Under the pieces are notes generated by a model. That model was not told the DNA's origin, did not search any database, and saw nothing but the letters and a program-made list of their open reading frames with translations. The translations under genes were made by a program, and so were the position numbers. Source: Trichuris trichiura (lineage: Eukaryota > Nematoda > Enoplea > Trichinellida > Trichuridae). From it: a stretch of 64,000 bases of DNA. Shown one piece after another: positions 47,801-58,847 of this stretch. Each line of letters starts with the position of its first letter. Within the stretch, counting starts at the first letter, position 1. The DNA is taken from NCBI GenBank assembly GCA_037903355.1, contig JBAJFE010000004.1, positions 3,100,001 to 3,164,000 of the forward strand. The letters are read 5' to 3'.

Positions 47801-50622
47801 AGCAACATTCAGAAATCCTTTGAATGGAGATGCTGAAATTCTATCTCTACTAGATACGTGATTCAGCTTTACTTCCAGCTAGCTTAGCTCTTTCTGTCTC
47901 TTTTAGCTGAATGTCAAAACGCTCCTAATTTTCACACTGTCATTGGCATAGCTATACTCTGTCTGTCTCTTTAGCATGTCCTTTTAAGGAAGCGTACTGC
48001 TTTCAGCTTTTTGCAGCTTCTCGTTGGTTAAATATATTTTCTTCCTTTCTTTTCCTCTGTCTACTGGCGCATCATTTCTGTTCGTAAGCCTTTTCGATGC
48101 TCATCCGGTTCGGGCATGCCTTAGCCGTTCAAGTTGTAGCATTGCTTTACTTGCAGACCGAAGCCCAAGTATTCAATAGACGAAGAAGCTGAGCAAAAAC
48201 CGCTGAACGAAGCAGAAAAAGCTATGCTGGTAGATTAAAACGATCAGTATTTAGACGAAGTGACTTTCCGTTGATTTTGTAGGCTGCTAAAAAGAAACAC
48301 GAGGAAGAGGAGGCTACAAAGCTACGAGAATATGAGGAACAGCGCCGAAAGCAGAGAGAAAGAGAAGAAGAAGAGCTGAAGCAGCTTAAAGAAAAGCAGG
48401 TACGTCGTGATAATTACATAATAATTTGCATATACATATATATGCTCACAAAGACATTTCTCAGGAACGCCGCAGAAGGGAACGCGAAGAGGAAGAGCGC
48501 GTAATGGCGGAGCGCCGTCGCGAAGAGGAGGAGCGCAGGAAACAGGAGGAGGAGGAGCGAAAACGAAAAGTTGAGGAGGAGAAGCGACGAAAGGAAGAGG
48601 AAAAAAAGAAACGGCAACAAATGATGGCGGGGCTCAACGCCACAACGGGTCCCAATTTTGAACTGCCCAAAAAGGATAAGACAACGGACAAGTTTGACAA
48701 ATTTGGCAATATCGTCAAAGCTAAAGCCGAAATGGGTCTGACAAAGGAGCAACAGGAAGAACAGAAACGCAAATACTTGGGCGAAATCATGAAGCCGTTG
48801 TCCACGCAGGGAATGGACATTGCGGTATGACCTTTTGTTGCATCAAAGCGGTTAAAGAGTTCATCTCAGCTTTTAAGGGGTTGCGCGCCAAAATTAAGGA
48901 ATTTCACCAAAAGATTTGTCGATTAGAAGCTGACAAATACGACTTGGAGAAGCGCGGCGAGCGTCAAGATTATGACGTATTTTTTCTGTTCATCCCAATA
49001 ATGCTGCGAACATTAAGCGGTGCTCAATTTCAGTTGAAAGAACTGAACGAAAGACAGCGACAAATATCGCGCAACAAAGCTCTCAAGAAAGGTCTTGATC
49101 CCGAAGAAGCGGCAAACTCACGATATCCCGTAAGTTCCAGTTTCAGCGTTGTAGATTTCTTCACCGAATAGGGTAATTGATGCAAATAACTTTTTGACTT
49201 GCAACAACTGCGAATTTCTTCCTAAACTCCGTGGTTGGATCAATGTATGGAAGTTGGCGGAGATAGGTGATTCCGTTTCAAGTTTAAAGTTTGAAAACTG
49301 TTTGTCGCAGCCACTCTGCAGTACGCTGAGTTGTTTTGCAGCCGAAGGTGCCCACCGCGAGCAAATACGACCGACAAATTGACCGAAGATCATATTCCGA
49401 CCGACGCTTTTTGTTTGAAAATGTAAGCAATCTTTTTTCCTTTTTCAGCCAAAAGTATCCGTAACGAGCAAGTACGAACGTCAAATCGATCGGAGGTCTT
49501 TTCATGAGCGCAGGCTTTTGTTCGAAGTCGTAAGTCAATGCTTTTACGGTGACGGTGTCTCTATGCATCATCTATCTGCCTCGGGCAAAAAGCTTTTCGG
49601 GTTTTCCCAAACTGTCGTGGTCAATTTCTCCTAAATAGACTCTGCTTTGCCCATGCACGACAAAGGGAGCGCTTTCCTTTTTCTACTCCTATAGGTGACG
49701 GTGGGTGGTGGCTAACATTGTTTTACATTCATTGAGGGTTTATTAATTTAAAGCCAACGGCCCATCCGCATTTCCCAAATATGATTGTGTCTGACGAAAG
49801 CTTGACCAAAGTTGTTACGAAAAAATCAGCCCCAACTCCTTCATCAGTGAAGCCTACCGCGTTGAAATTGAAGCAAGAGGTTTTGCGAGCCTATACAATT
49901 AGTCATTTGCATTTGGGATGAAAAGTTCCTTTTCCGGCGTCTGTAGCTGCCCGCGAATTCAAATCCTAGCGATGGGTCAGAGGATGAGGAGGACGGCAAC
50001 ATTTCTGGGGAAATGGAGGAAGAAGAGGATGATAAACGAAGAAGGTCGTCAACAAATAAAAAGATTGGAAACGTTCACGTAATGCAGAACCAAAAGGTGG
50101 TTCGTAGCGAAGGCCGAGCATATGACGAAGACTTTGACGAGGAATCTGAAAGCGAATACTCTACTGATAATTGACTTGCTAACCAGGGACAGTAATCATC
50201 TGTATAAATTTGACTTTCAAGGTGTTCCTAAGGCACTGCAATAAATTTTGCCGAGCGAAGCCTGCTGCTCAACATTTTAAAATGCCGCTCTTTTCCGCTT
50301 TGCTTATCCGTTACTTTTCAGCCAGTAAAGCCTAAACAGATGAACATATTTCATGGAAGCGCGCGCCCTCCGTCCAGTTGGGGAAGGAAGGAGAATGAGG
50401 AGTTGGAAAATTTACGTCGCAATTTGGAACCGCCGAAGTATATTGAACAAGTGAAAGTTGAAAATGCCAGACCCCCAATGGAACCGATACCAGCCCAGCC
50501 TGTTGACGTCTACGAGAACGGGGTAAAGGAGAACTATTTCTATCCAATCAGGCAATGGCAATACTGACTGCCCTTTTTAGGGTAACAATCTGAACAATTT
50601 CGAAGAGGACGAAGAAGAATGA
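44883..50622 (+). CDS. tnt: Troponin T, with alternative exons
   Basis: Exons: 44883-44908, 47140-47181, 47780-47797, 48157-48229, 48283-48399, 48465-48824, about 48860-48976, 49034-49129, one of 49342-49422 or 49449-49529, then 50322-50522 and 50581-50622; about 390 aa. The N-terminus is acidic ([21 protein letters not shown]). A long Glu/Arg/Lys coiled coil follows, then [50 protein letters not shown] and [20 protein letters not shown] with [14 protein letters not shown], ending in an acidic tail. This is the troponin T order: tropomyosin-binding N-half and the C-terminal region that binds troponin I/C on muscle thin filaments. Two 81-nt exons are alternatives, and a separate terminal exon set (49754-50174) gives another C-terminus. 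The acceptor of the exon near 48860 is uncertain: 48860 keeps phase with a 35-nt intron, while the better consensus at 48870 breaks phase. Confidence 0.95.
45067..46143 (+). CDS. Intronless 358-aa ORF nested in troponin T intron 1
   Basis: A single long open frame, same strand as troponin T, wholly inside its first intron (44909-47139). It starts [20 protein letters not shown] and has an N-terminal helical, charged segment ([40 protein letters not shown]) followed by a long basic, Ser/Thr/Lys-rich low-complexity region ([20 protein letters not shown]). The C-terminal ~90 residues are richer in aromatic and basic residues ([20 protein letters not shown]). No signal peptide or membrane segment was seen. 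No family was recognised; the composition suggests a cytoskeletal or nuclear protein, which is a guess. It could also be an alternative transcript of the host locus. Confidence 0.5.
   Translation: MSGGRKHSSITLDNIGAIQEVLKNLIRIDSQERIERSREKLQDFYKQKKEFLKRSLSQTASSREEEAERLRRNEHRRLSAGSRPVTSTFEISKQLSRGASAKGKHHEKPTASESLPLSVIHEAHSTDHSCKKSHPVEVSISPVFSRRHGNAPSLRAQKTLKCANTQAAAVKKRIIAQKRPSRTSTRSSKAPFVDAKERRKNYAANGVDIGQREPTAIRSAPKTAETTNGSIKESIAKPHVQSSEHSFDKSKERTKGKANSLAPLADVDHGSATLLWGRIALRRAPPRVTIGRKFSVNQCTVTVQLRRTVRPVTSWRKWHSIDFDAMVQQGPQFCRILWQTKRYRRRMCRSYNLSTLID
49342..49422 (+). other. tnt: Troponin T mutually exclusive exon A
   Basis: 81 nt, phase 0 on both sides, acceptor tttgcag and donor GTAAGC. Encodes [20 protein letters not shown] then RRFLFEN. 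Paralogous to exon B directly downstream; both fit the same position in troponin T (the KxDRQxDRRSYxDRR region). Confidence 0.9.
49449..49529 (+). other. tnt: Troponin T mutually exclusive exon B
   Basis: 81 nt, phase 0, acceptor ttttcag and donor GTAAGT. Encodes [20 protein letters not shown] then RRLLFEV. Only 26 nt separate it from exon A, too short for an intron to be removed normally, so inclusion of both in one mRNA is unlikely. Confidence 0.9.
49754..50174 (+). other. tnt: Alternative 3'-terminal exons of troponin T
   Basis: Exon 49754-49879 (126 nt, phase 0) encodes [20 protein letters not shown] and onward; exon 49947-50174 encodes an acidic tail ([20 protein letters not shown] ... 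ESEYSTDN) ending in a stop. An AATAAA sits at 50240-50245, before the canonical last exons, so this path would make a distinct C-terminus lacking the [20 protein letters not shown] segment. The donor between the two exons (GAG/GTTTTG) is weak. Expression is unproven. Confidence 0.6.
50240..50245 (+). promoter_or_regulatory. Polyadenylation signal for the alternative troponin T terminus
   Basis: AATAAA lies 66 nt after the alternative stop and 77 nt before the acceptor of the canonical penultimate exon, placing it where an internal poly(A) site would be needed. Confidence 0.5.
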
Positions 50623-53600
50623 ATGCGACGAGCTAGTGTGCTACTGTATCCTTTTAAAATTTACGCTTTCAAAATTTGTGAATATGAAACGTTGGTCAGT
50701 TGAAGTTTAGCTTACGCGCGTAGGTTAAGATAAGGACATGAACTGCGGTCAGGCCGTGCTCCAATCACGATCGAAAGTATGCCTTTCTTGAACGTTCTCC
50801 GCTGATGCCCAATTCATCAGAGGTTTACTGTTCATGATGTCGCCTTGGTCATCTTTTGTCGTAATGAAATCAATTACAGCTGCTCTCATTTGCACTAACT
50901 GCGTTTGTTGAAGTTCGAACTATGGCAACTGCTCTAATGCGCCTATCTTCGTTCTATCCCTCAATTCCATTTGCCTCACCTGCTTGGGACCTACTAAAGT
51001 CACTCCGCGTGTTCTTCCATTCTGTCATCCTGCCACTGCTTTATGTACTTTAGTTCGTAATCGTGTTCCCAACATTAAAACGAATACGGAACTAGCGCTT
51101 TGCGTAAACTTGCCTACTTATCAAATATTAATTCTGTGAGGAGCATATTATGTCCTTTTCTTTAGGCGGGAGTGAATGGTTTAACGCTACCTGCTTTGAG
51201 CATCATTTAAAATATCCCAATCAAAAAAGTTGTTTATCAGCTTGCTTAGGTTGATATTTTATTAATTCAACCCATCGTCTATTCTTGCGCGGCAATACCC
51301 AGAGAATTTCATTAATAAGCTTGTCTAGAAGGTTTCTTCGGATGCTGACAGAGTAGGCTATATATCTCGACCGCTGGTGACGGGTGGAGGCAGAAACTCA
51401 TAGGCTCAGATATCAATAAAATTTTCGTTCCACATAATGGGATTCAGCGTAAATGAAAATGCGCAAAGCTGCCACAGGTTTTCGCAACAAACGACCCATC
51501 TACCGGAACTAATTGAGCCAATCAGAATAAATCTGCGTTATCTGTTCAATAACTTCCACGTTCTCACATAGCTGAGCGCAAAAAATGGCCATCGTAAAGG
51601 CTGGACAGCACAGTAGAAGATTCAATCTAGCAAGAAACATCATACTGCTCAGTTGTCATCATGAAACCTGATCACTGCTAAGGTATGTTGTTTGTTCATT
51701 TCATTTTTCTTATACCCTACGATTAATGCAAGGACTGGAAAGTATAGAGATGTGTTGATAAGAAAAGACGCACGATCGCTCAGGTCTTGATGGATGACGA
51801 CAATTGCGGATTGTAGCTCAACGAATACCTCATTTTTTATTGACTTAGAAAATGAATTAATAGTTTATTATTATTATTTTTGACATATTAAGAATGTCTC
51901 AGTGAAAAACTTATACTCAATGCAGGTATGAGTAACTCCTTGAAAGGTGAAGTTTCACTAAACCTCAGTGAAGGAATAATATACAGTAATATTAATATTT
52001 GATTTTTCATAACATGCAACCTACCTTTGCTGCAATGTGCCTAGAGGTGAATGCTTCAGGAATTTCGCACTACAAAGAAATGTTCCATTTCACAACACGT
52101 GGCAGAATGCAGGCACTGTAATCATATTACTGATACGGCATAACTTGAAAGCAGAGCTGGTCATATGACGTAATAATGCACAAAACTGGTGGCCCATACT
52201 TCACAAACTGTCAAGTCATCTAGTGCATGCACTACCGTGCCTTCAGGCAACACAATGCCATTAGTGTTCACATTACACTTAGATAATAGCAATAACCTTG
52301 GTAGATATATGTTCAGCAAAAATGCGACTACAATTGCTGTAATCGCTTCTATTCTGGGACAACTGAGCTGATCAGTATCTACCTATTTCATTTGAGCAAA
52401 ATGCCATCACTCATTCAACATTCGCAATTTCTTTTGCTTTAATAATAATAATAATAATGTCAGCGTAGAAATCAAAATTGATTTTGTTTCGCTTTCTTGA
52501 AAGTTGCACGGAAGTTATAAATGACTAAGGAATACTTATTGTTAAAGTTGCCAGCTTTGAGTGGTCGTTAGTTTAATGCGTACGCCATTAGCTGACATCA
52601 TTGGATAGAACAAATAGTGCAGAGACAAAGGAAAATTGACTCATTTGGAAAATAGCTAATCGTAGAATTTTTTTACAGCTTACTTCAAGCTCTTGCTTCG
52701 TAATGGGCAAGGAATGATTAATTACCAAAAAAGTACTTTTCGCAATAATTGCAGTTACTACCTGAAACTGCTACGAAAGGAAAATGGAGTTGAGAAATTT
52801 CCATTTGAACATTTTGTGTAAAGCGACAAGCTGCTCGTCAGCTTTTCCCATTAAGGGATTTAAATAATACTTAATGAGCGCCTAACGCAGGCATTAAATT
52901 AGACCGTTGGTCAGTTGGTTGAAAAACATGCAATCACTATTTACTCGCAGGTTTCAATACCGACGTCGGCACCAATTATCCATTCCTTCTGTATTTCTAC
53001 TTTTTAAATTACTAGAGCTCCACAATTTTCTAATCCTAACGTGAAACTGAGCGTTAAGTAAACTTTTTGCGCATTGCCTATTTTGCAGAAAACTTCTGAA
53101 GCGGTGTTAGACGAACAAAGCCCATTGCAGCATACTTCTCATCATTAAACTATTCCTAATCATCGCTGCGCGGAAAAATAAGAATCCATCCAGCACTCTT
53201 TGCAATACGAAAGCTAAATCGGAAGCAAAATCTATAAACACGTTCACAGTTTGGGTGTCTCCTCTAAACTGTCCGCTTCAGTGTGTAAGCAATTTCGTAG
53301 TTCAATGTACTATCAGCAGGAAGTTAGGTCATAAAACTAAGTTATAAATATGTTTGCCTTTTTAAGCCAGACAAGATAAACTATACTAGAAAACAACATC
53401 TAACTCGGTCTACTGACAAGCATGCGCGGAGATAACTGGGTTACAATATTAACTCATAAAAAGCAATCAATATAAACTGGCACTCAACGATTTTTATTAA
53501 AGTTAATACTTTCCATGACTGACAGGTCTAAGTAAGAGGCAATAAACAATACGAAAATGCTTATGCGTAGAAACAGCGACATAGTAACACACCATAGTTT

Positions 53601-54052
53601 AAACTGCATGCGTATAGATGAAAGAATTCGCCGTTTTTAAGGAATGACCGTTTTATATGTAAGGCGTATAATTAAAGATAAATTTTTCATAAGGAATCCT
53701 TGCGTTATTTTTTATTGGTAAACGGATTGTTTCCGCTGAGCCGTAAAAATTTCGCTTTTTTGCCGCCCAACAGGAACAATCCGTTCATCGATAAAGAATA
53801 CGTAAGGGATATATCAACACAGAAGTGCTACTGTTGAAAAATTTTAACAGCAACAATTGATTTTCGCTAATAGTATGTGCTTTAGCTAGTATCTGGATGT
53901 GGGAATAGAAGCGCCTAAGAATAAACGGCTGAATCACTATCGAGCTGTCACACCTTTCCTTTTCAGGTCGGCAAGCGCAACGGGCTACCCAGTCATATCT
54001 ACATGCAACGCGTAATTTCATTAACGCTGTGTAGCTCTTTCCAACAATTTAA
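50623..54052. other. Non-coding region
   Basis: AT-rich, no supported gene. An AAT trinucleotide microsatellite occurs at about 52440-52458. No family M or palindrome-family repeat was seen here. Confidence 0.5.
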
Positions 54053-54173
54053 ATGAGTACGTACTGGATTAGCATGATGATTCTGGCTCTCATCGCCACG
54101 ATTAGCAATATTGCTTTGCTTATCTTCATTGGAAGAAAAAAGAACCGACTTCAGCACGACAGGTTTTCACTAA
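54053..54173 (+). other. Orphan receptor exon encoding TM1
   Basis: ATG at 54053 opens MSTYWISMMILALIATISNI then ALLIFIGRKKNRLQHDRFSLS and ends at a strong donor (A/GTAAGT) in phase 1. It resembles the first exon of the receptor at 57256-58847 in layout: Tyr-Trp-Ile start, one hydrophobic helix with an Asn, a basic turn, and the same donor phase. No second exon of its own lies between. It is either an alternative first exon of that receptor or the remnant of a lost paralogue. Confidence 0.55.
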
Positions 54174-57100
54174 GTAAGTTTTTTAACGCGAAATAATTTG
54201 AACGAAAATATATGCCTTCACCAATTAATTAAAGAAAAAACTGTAGAAGAAAACAAACATACAAAAACTAAAGTCCCGCGTGGAATGTCGATTTTTCGTT
54301 TAAACGTAGGGAAATGACTTTCGGCCTTCCATGAATGGGATTCCACCGTCTTAATTTAAACCCTTTTACAAAAGGCTTCAGGACTTTCATGCATCCGCTT
54401 TCAGCGAAACATTTCGGCTACGCTCTGCGATGTACAGAGAATTAAAGACAAGCTGAAATTGTAACTTTCTCTACCTAACGAATCGCGAACATTGTTTCTA
54501 CAAGCCAGTTTACTGAGCAATAACGTTTTGGCTATAATAAATTTTATTCTGTTAACACCTGGTGCTATTGAGAGTTATATTAAATTAAAAAATAAGTTAT
54601 TCTACGTTATTGCTAGTTTACTTACGAGATCTCCTTCGATAAGCTCAGATTTGTTGGTGATCCGTTCCTACAAAATTATCAGCAGTCACGTGCTTCTAAG
54701 AATGTTTCTATTTGTACTTCGTTATGTAGGCTTCACTACCGAACAGCATAGTGCACTTATTTTTTTCAGCTCATTCCATTGACGACGTATTTCACCCTAT
54801 GCACATTATGGATAAATTCAATATCAAAATGCTACTAGAAATACGGACGTTACCTCGAATGTGCACATTTTCGAGTGAAGCGAGTGCTTAGAAATCACGT
54901 AAGGTGCCAGCCAGTTCCGAAAATTCCGTAACAGCAACCAGACTTTGTGAACAATAATAAAATGGGGCACCAGAAATCGAAGGAAAGTTTTTGCTCTGAC
55001 GCGTATTTCATCGATACAGTTTTAAAGATGTGGTTTAGTTAGCGGTTTCCAAGACTTTCTTAATGGCATTAATATAGCGTTAATTCATTTATTGAATTTT
55101 ATAAAGAGCAGAGCTTACTTTGTCGCCTTCAATGTTTATACAGCAGAGAAGAGTGACAAAATTGACATATTAAACAGTGCCTTGAGCTACCTTAAAGTAA
55201 ATATTCAGTTTAAAGCTTTACGTACCTGGGCGTATTTTAAACTGTGAGTTTCCGTGTTCCCATCGTTATCTTCTCCGCTTAGTCTTCTTGTTTTCTTTTC
55301 CTTTTTATTTTTCCTGCTCAGCTGTCCGATGAGGTATTCTGTCCATTGTAGTCTTATTTACAGCCTTTCTCTTCACTTGTCTACCTGCGTTTGTCCATTC
55401 CATCCTTCTCATCCAACTAGCGATCGTTCATTTTCCCCGTGAGCCCTACTGTTTCAAATTCAATAAACATTTTAGCCCTGTATTAAGCATTTTTTGTAAT
55501 CCAAGGAAATAGGTAAATGTACAAAAAAATCGGAAAAACTTTTCAAACAGCGAAACAACAAAAGAACAAAAGTTATGAAATGTGCTACGCACAGTGATCA
55601 CTGGGAACCTGCTTACCCTTTTGAACACTGGACTGCTGCATCAGATTATTCTAAAACTTCTGACAAAACAGTTCGCACTAGTCGAGATATTTTACTGCAA
55701 TGATTAGTACCTAATCTTAACTATTATTTGTTTCATGATTAGTGTTATACTATTTTAACTATTCCATTATGGCATGCCATACTCGCATACTCCCTACCGT
55801 CAACGCAATTAATTCCGACGTTATATCAATTGAAAAAAATTTTGATTTTTCCTAATGCTAGGTGTTTCCTAACAGAATCCCTTGGACGGAAAGGTGCATG
55901 TCCAGCTTTCACACCATATTTTGCCCTTTTTGGCCGGACATTCAGGCCTGTGCAGCAACGCCTGCATAGTTAGCACTTCAGAGGTTTAGCCAATGCCCGA
56001 AAATAGACTACTTAATTTCCACTATCAATATCACCCACATTATAACATTATGGCTGCCAGAACGTTGCCAGAAGACTACTCAGCCTTTCTGTTACGAGTA
56101 GGTTCACTCAAGAAAAATGGTAAACTTACGCAAGGTTCTCACGTATTGGGATGACGTAACTGTTCAATCTTTTTGCTAGTGTTTTATTTAGTGCAGAAAC
56201 GCAATAAGCGTAATAAGCAACAAGCAGAACGGGCCGTGAATTCGAACATCGCTTTTTACAGTCGCAAGTTCGGCTGAGTTAACAGAAGCCATAAATAACA
56301 TTATTTATTTACAGAGCGGTCGTCACAGCTTTCAGCAGCTGAAGTTTGTTAATAAATAAGGAGCTGCAAGTCTGATAGGTTTTCAAATTATCGTTAAAAA
56401 GACAGCTTCAATAAATCAGACTGCGGTCCATTTCGCTAACCTTTAATGTGTCTGAGTTTGTGATCTTTCCGGACTATCAGATTAGTGATGGTCAAAGCTA
56501 TTAGTGCTGTTCATTGTAACAGCGCGGAATTATCCGATTATACATCGCGCTGCTTGTCCGCGGAAGCTCAGTAAAAATTAATAATACAAGGCATATTTAC
56601 AATGAGTATGCCAGTTTTTGCAACAAAAACCATAATCAACTCGTTCGATATGTGAAAAACTACTGCTGACGCCACCCGACATCAGAAACGCAAATTTCAA
56701 ATGAGAATTGAGCCATCAATCTTACCTGAATTTTTAATCTTGCTGTTGCAAGTAATAATTTAATAAATCAATCTTGGCACTTGCTAATTCGCACTTGTTA
56801 CGCAATAAAAAAACGCAAATTCTTTGAAGCTTGCAGCTTGCAATCCATTTTTTGATGCACATCATGCATAACGCGCACTTTCCAAGTCAGTCCTCGCTGG
56901 AAAACTATTGGTGAAGGGCATAACAAACTTCGAATTCTGTTTTACAAACCAATGGAAACTTGCCAGTTACTAAGTTCGGTGTAGTGTAGATTCAGCGAAA
57001 TAAAAGACAGAAATTATCTCCAACTGGTTATTCTGACGCTACGCGCTCAGCGGCAAAGCATAATGTTGCAGATGACATGATCATTTCCCTTTCTCTTTCG

Positions 57101-57255
57101 GGAGTTAAAAACTTGCTGCCCGCTCTCCACGCAAATCATTAACGGTAAAGATTAACATGCGCTACCGCCAGAGTACAACTTGTTTTCAGTTGGCCAGGAT
57201 AGTCGCTATAGGTTAATGATCGAACATCATTAACGCTTAATCTTGTACTCCCGCT
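54174..57255. other. Non-coding region between the two TM1 exons
   Basis: AT-rich. Searched by eye for the remaining exon of a second receptor (six further helices) and none was found. Short open frames lack coding character. Confidence 0.5.
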
Positions 57256-58847
57256 GTGAAACGCAATCAAGAAAGGCATAGCACTGCTGCTAGGTATGTC
57301 AGAATGTGTCTAAAGCCATATTTGAACACGTCCACCCAACCGTACGATTACTGGATTCCATTTTTTCTGCTTGCTTTGCTGGCAACCGTTACTAATAGCT
57401 GTTTACTTGTTCTAATAACCCGGAAGCGCCAAAGAGAAAAGAAAGATAAATTTACGGCTAGTAAGTCATTGAGCTTATGCATATTACTCCTCGTTGCATG
57501 CGTCACAGCTTATCTCATACGTTACGTGTTGAAAATGTCAAAGTAATTCTCAGCCAAGTCCTTGAGTAGGAGCCAACAAGAGTGATAAAACTTCAACAGG
57601 AAACTTTCAGTTCTGAAAACGTCCAAGAGGATCACAAACACAAATATGATAATTGACCATTTATTTACTGAAACTAAAGAAAAGAGAGTCAATAAACGAC
57701 GCATATATTGTTATTTCTGAAATTTTCGCAAGTAATGCCAATAATGTACCACAGAGCGTTTTAATTCGGCACGCTGACACATTGGCTACAAGAATGAATC
57801 ATTTTTTTATGCTTAAAAACATCTCTGTCGCAGATGCCTTTATGCCTCCGCAGGACGAGCTTCGAAAACGTAATAAAGAAATGTTCATATACATTTCACG
57901 CGAGTTCCGAACTGCTATTAACTGAATCTTTGATTCACCTTCGAGTTCATGGAAAAATTGTTCCTTACTTTAAGCTATTTTTTTCTATCCACCAATAATT
58001 ATTCGACGCACAATAGACATAGACTTTACGTATTTGCTTTGCAGTGTTCAGCCTGGGAGCTGTTCTCATGAGTGCAACGTACGTGTTCTCGTTTGCTAAA
58101 AAGTTTGCCACCAATTGCAATCAAAGCACTGACGAAATCACTCCGAAGGAATGTCTATTCGCTAATCCGCACTTGTTCATATACCCATTCGCTGATTACG
58201 TCATTATGCTTACGTCACTTCTTTCGTCAGTCGACTGCGCCTGGACCGTGCTCTGCAAACGTCGAAAGGCTCTGTTCAACGAAAACAACTTCAGCTGGAT
58301 CATTGTTGCGATTGGAATAGCCGCAACTGCCAGCGTCGTCAGTTACACAATTGACGTCCTTCAGAGGACGAAGGAACAAATTCAAATATGCTGCCTAAAC
58401 AACCTGATGACCTCTAAATTGTTCATTTTCCGCTACTACGTTGTATCTGTTTTAGTCGGCTTGACGAGCGTCGCTTTGCTAATACTCTCAGTTGCCGGTT
58501 ACGCGATGTGTCACAGGTCAAAACATGACCAAATACGACGGACGCAGATGCGAAGATTTAGGGCCGTTTTTACGCAGACCGCCTTCCTGGTTCTCTTTGC
58601 ATTTTTCAGCCAAACACTCCATGCCATTGGTGGGATAACGCTAGTGAAAAATAGAGCGGGAGATTGGGTTTTTCAATCAATATGGCTTATAACTATCAGC
58701 AGTTACATAATGTTTGCCGTCTACAAATTCGCAAAGGATGATGTTCTGCAAAGAAAAATTCGCGTCATCTGCAGGAGTTGCACAAGCGGCAATTCGGTGG
58801 TACAAGAACCAACAACTACCCCAACGGCGAAGACTACGAAAGTATGA
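57256..58847 (+). CDS. Seven-transmembrane receptor (nematode GPCR-like)
   Basis: Two exons, 57256-57460 and 58045-58847, joined in phase 1 (donor A/GTAAGT, acceptor tttgcag); about 335 aa. An N-terminal sequon (NTST) precedes TM1 (YWIPFFLLALLATVTNSCLL). Further hydrophobic helices are TM2 MFSLGAVLMSATYVFSF, TM3 IYPFADYVIMLTSLLSSVDC, TM4 SWIIVAIGIAATASVVSYTI, TM5 FRYYVVSVLVGLTSVALLIL, TM6 RAVFTQTAFLVLFAFFSQTL and TM7 SIWLITISSYIMFAVYKFAK, then a short cytoplasmic tail with TTTPTAKTTKV. Loop 3 is basic (HDQIRRTQMRRFR). This is the layout of rhodopsin-like nematode receptors; no DRY motif is clear, so it may be a divergent chemoreceptor. Ligand unknown. The start could also be Met 57304. AATAAA follows the stop near 58870. 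Confidence 0.75.

Noticed and set aside
48414..48820. Minus-strand Ser/Leu-rich open frames opposite troponin T
   Set aside because: Shadows of the Glu/Arg-rich coiled coil.
52440..52458. AAT microsatellite
   Set aside because: Ordinary short tandem repeat without further structure.
54492..54782. 96-aa hydrophobic open frame as the missing second exon of the upstream receptor exon
   Set aside because: It lacks a phase-1 acceptor, helices do not align with TM2-TM7 of the downstream receptor, and composition is AT-driven.
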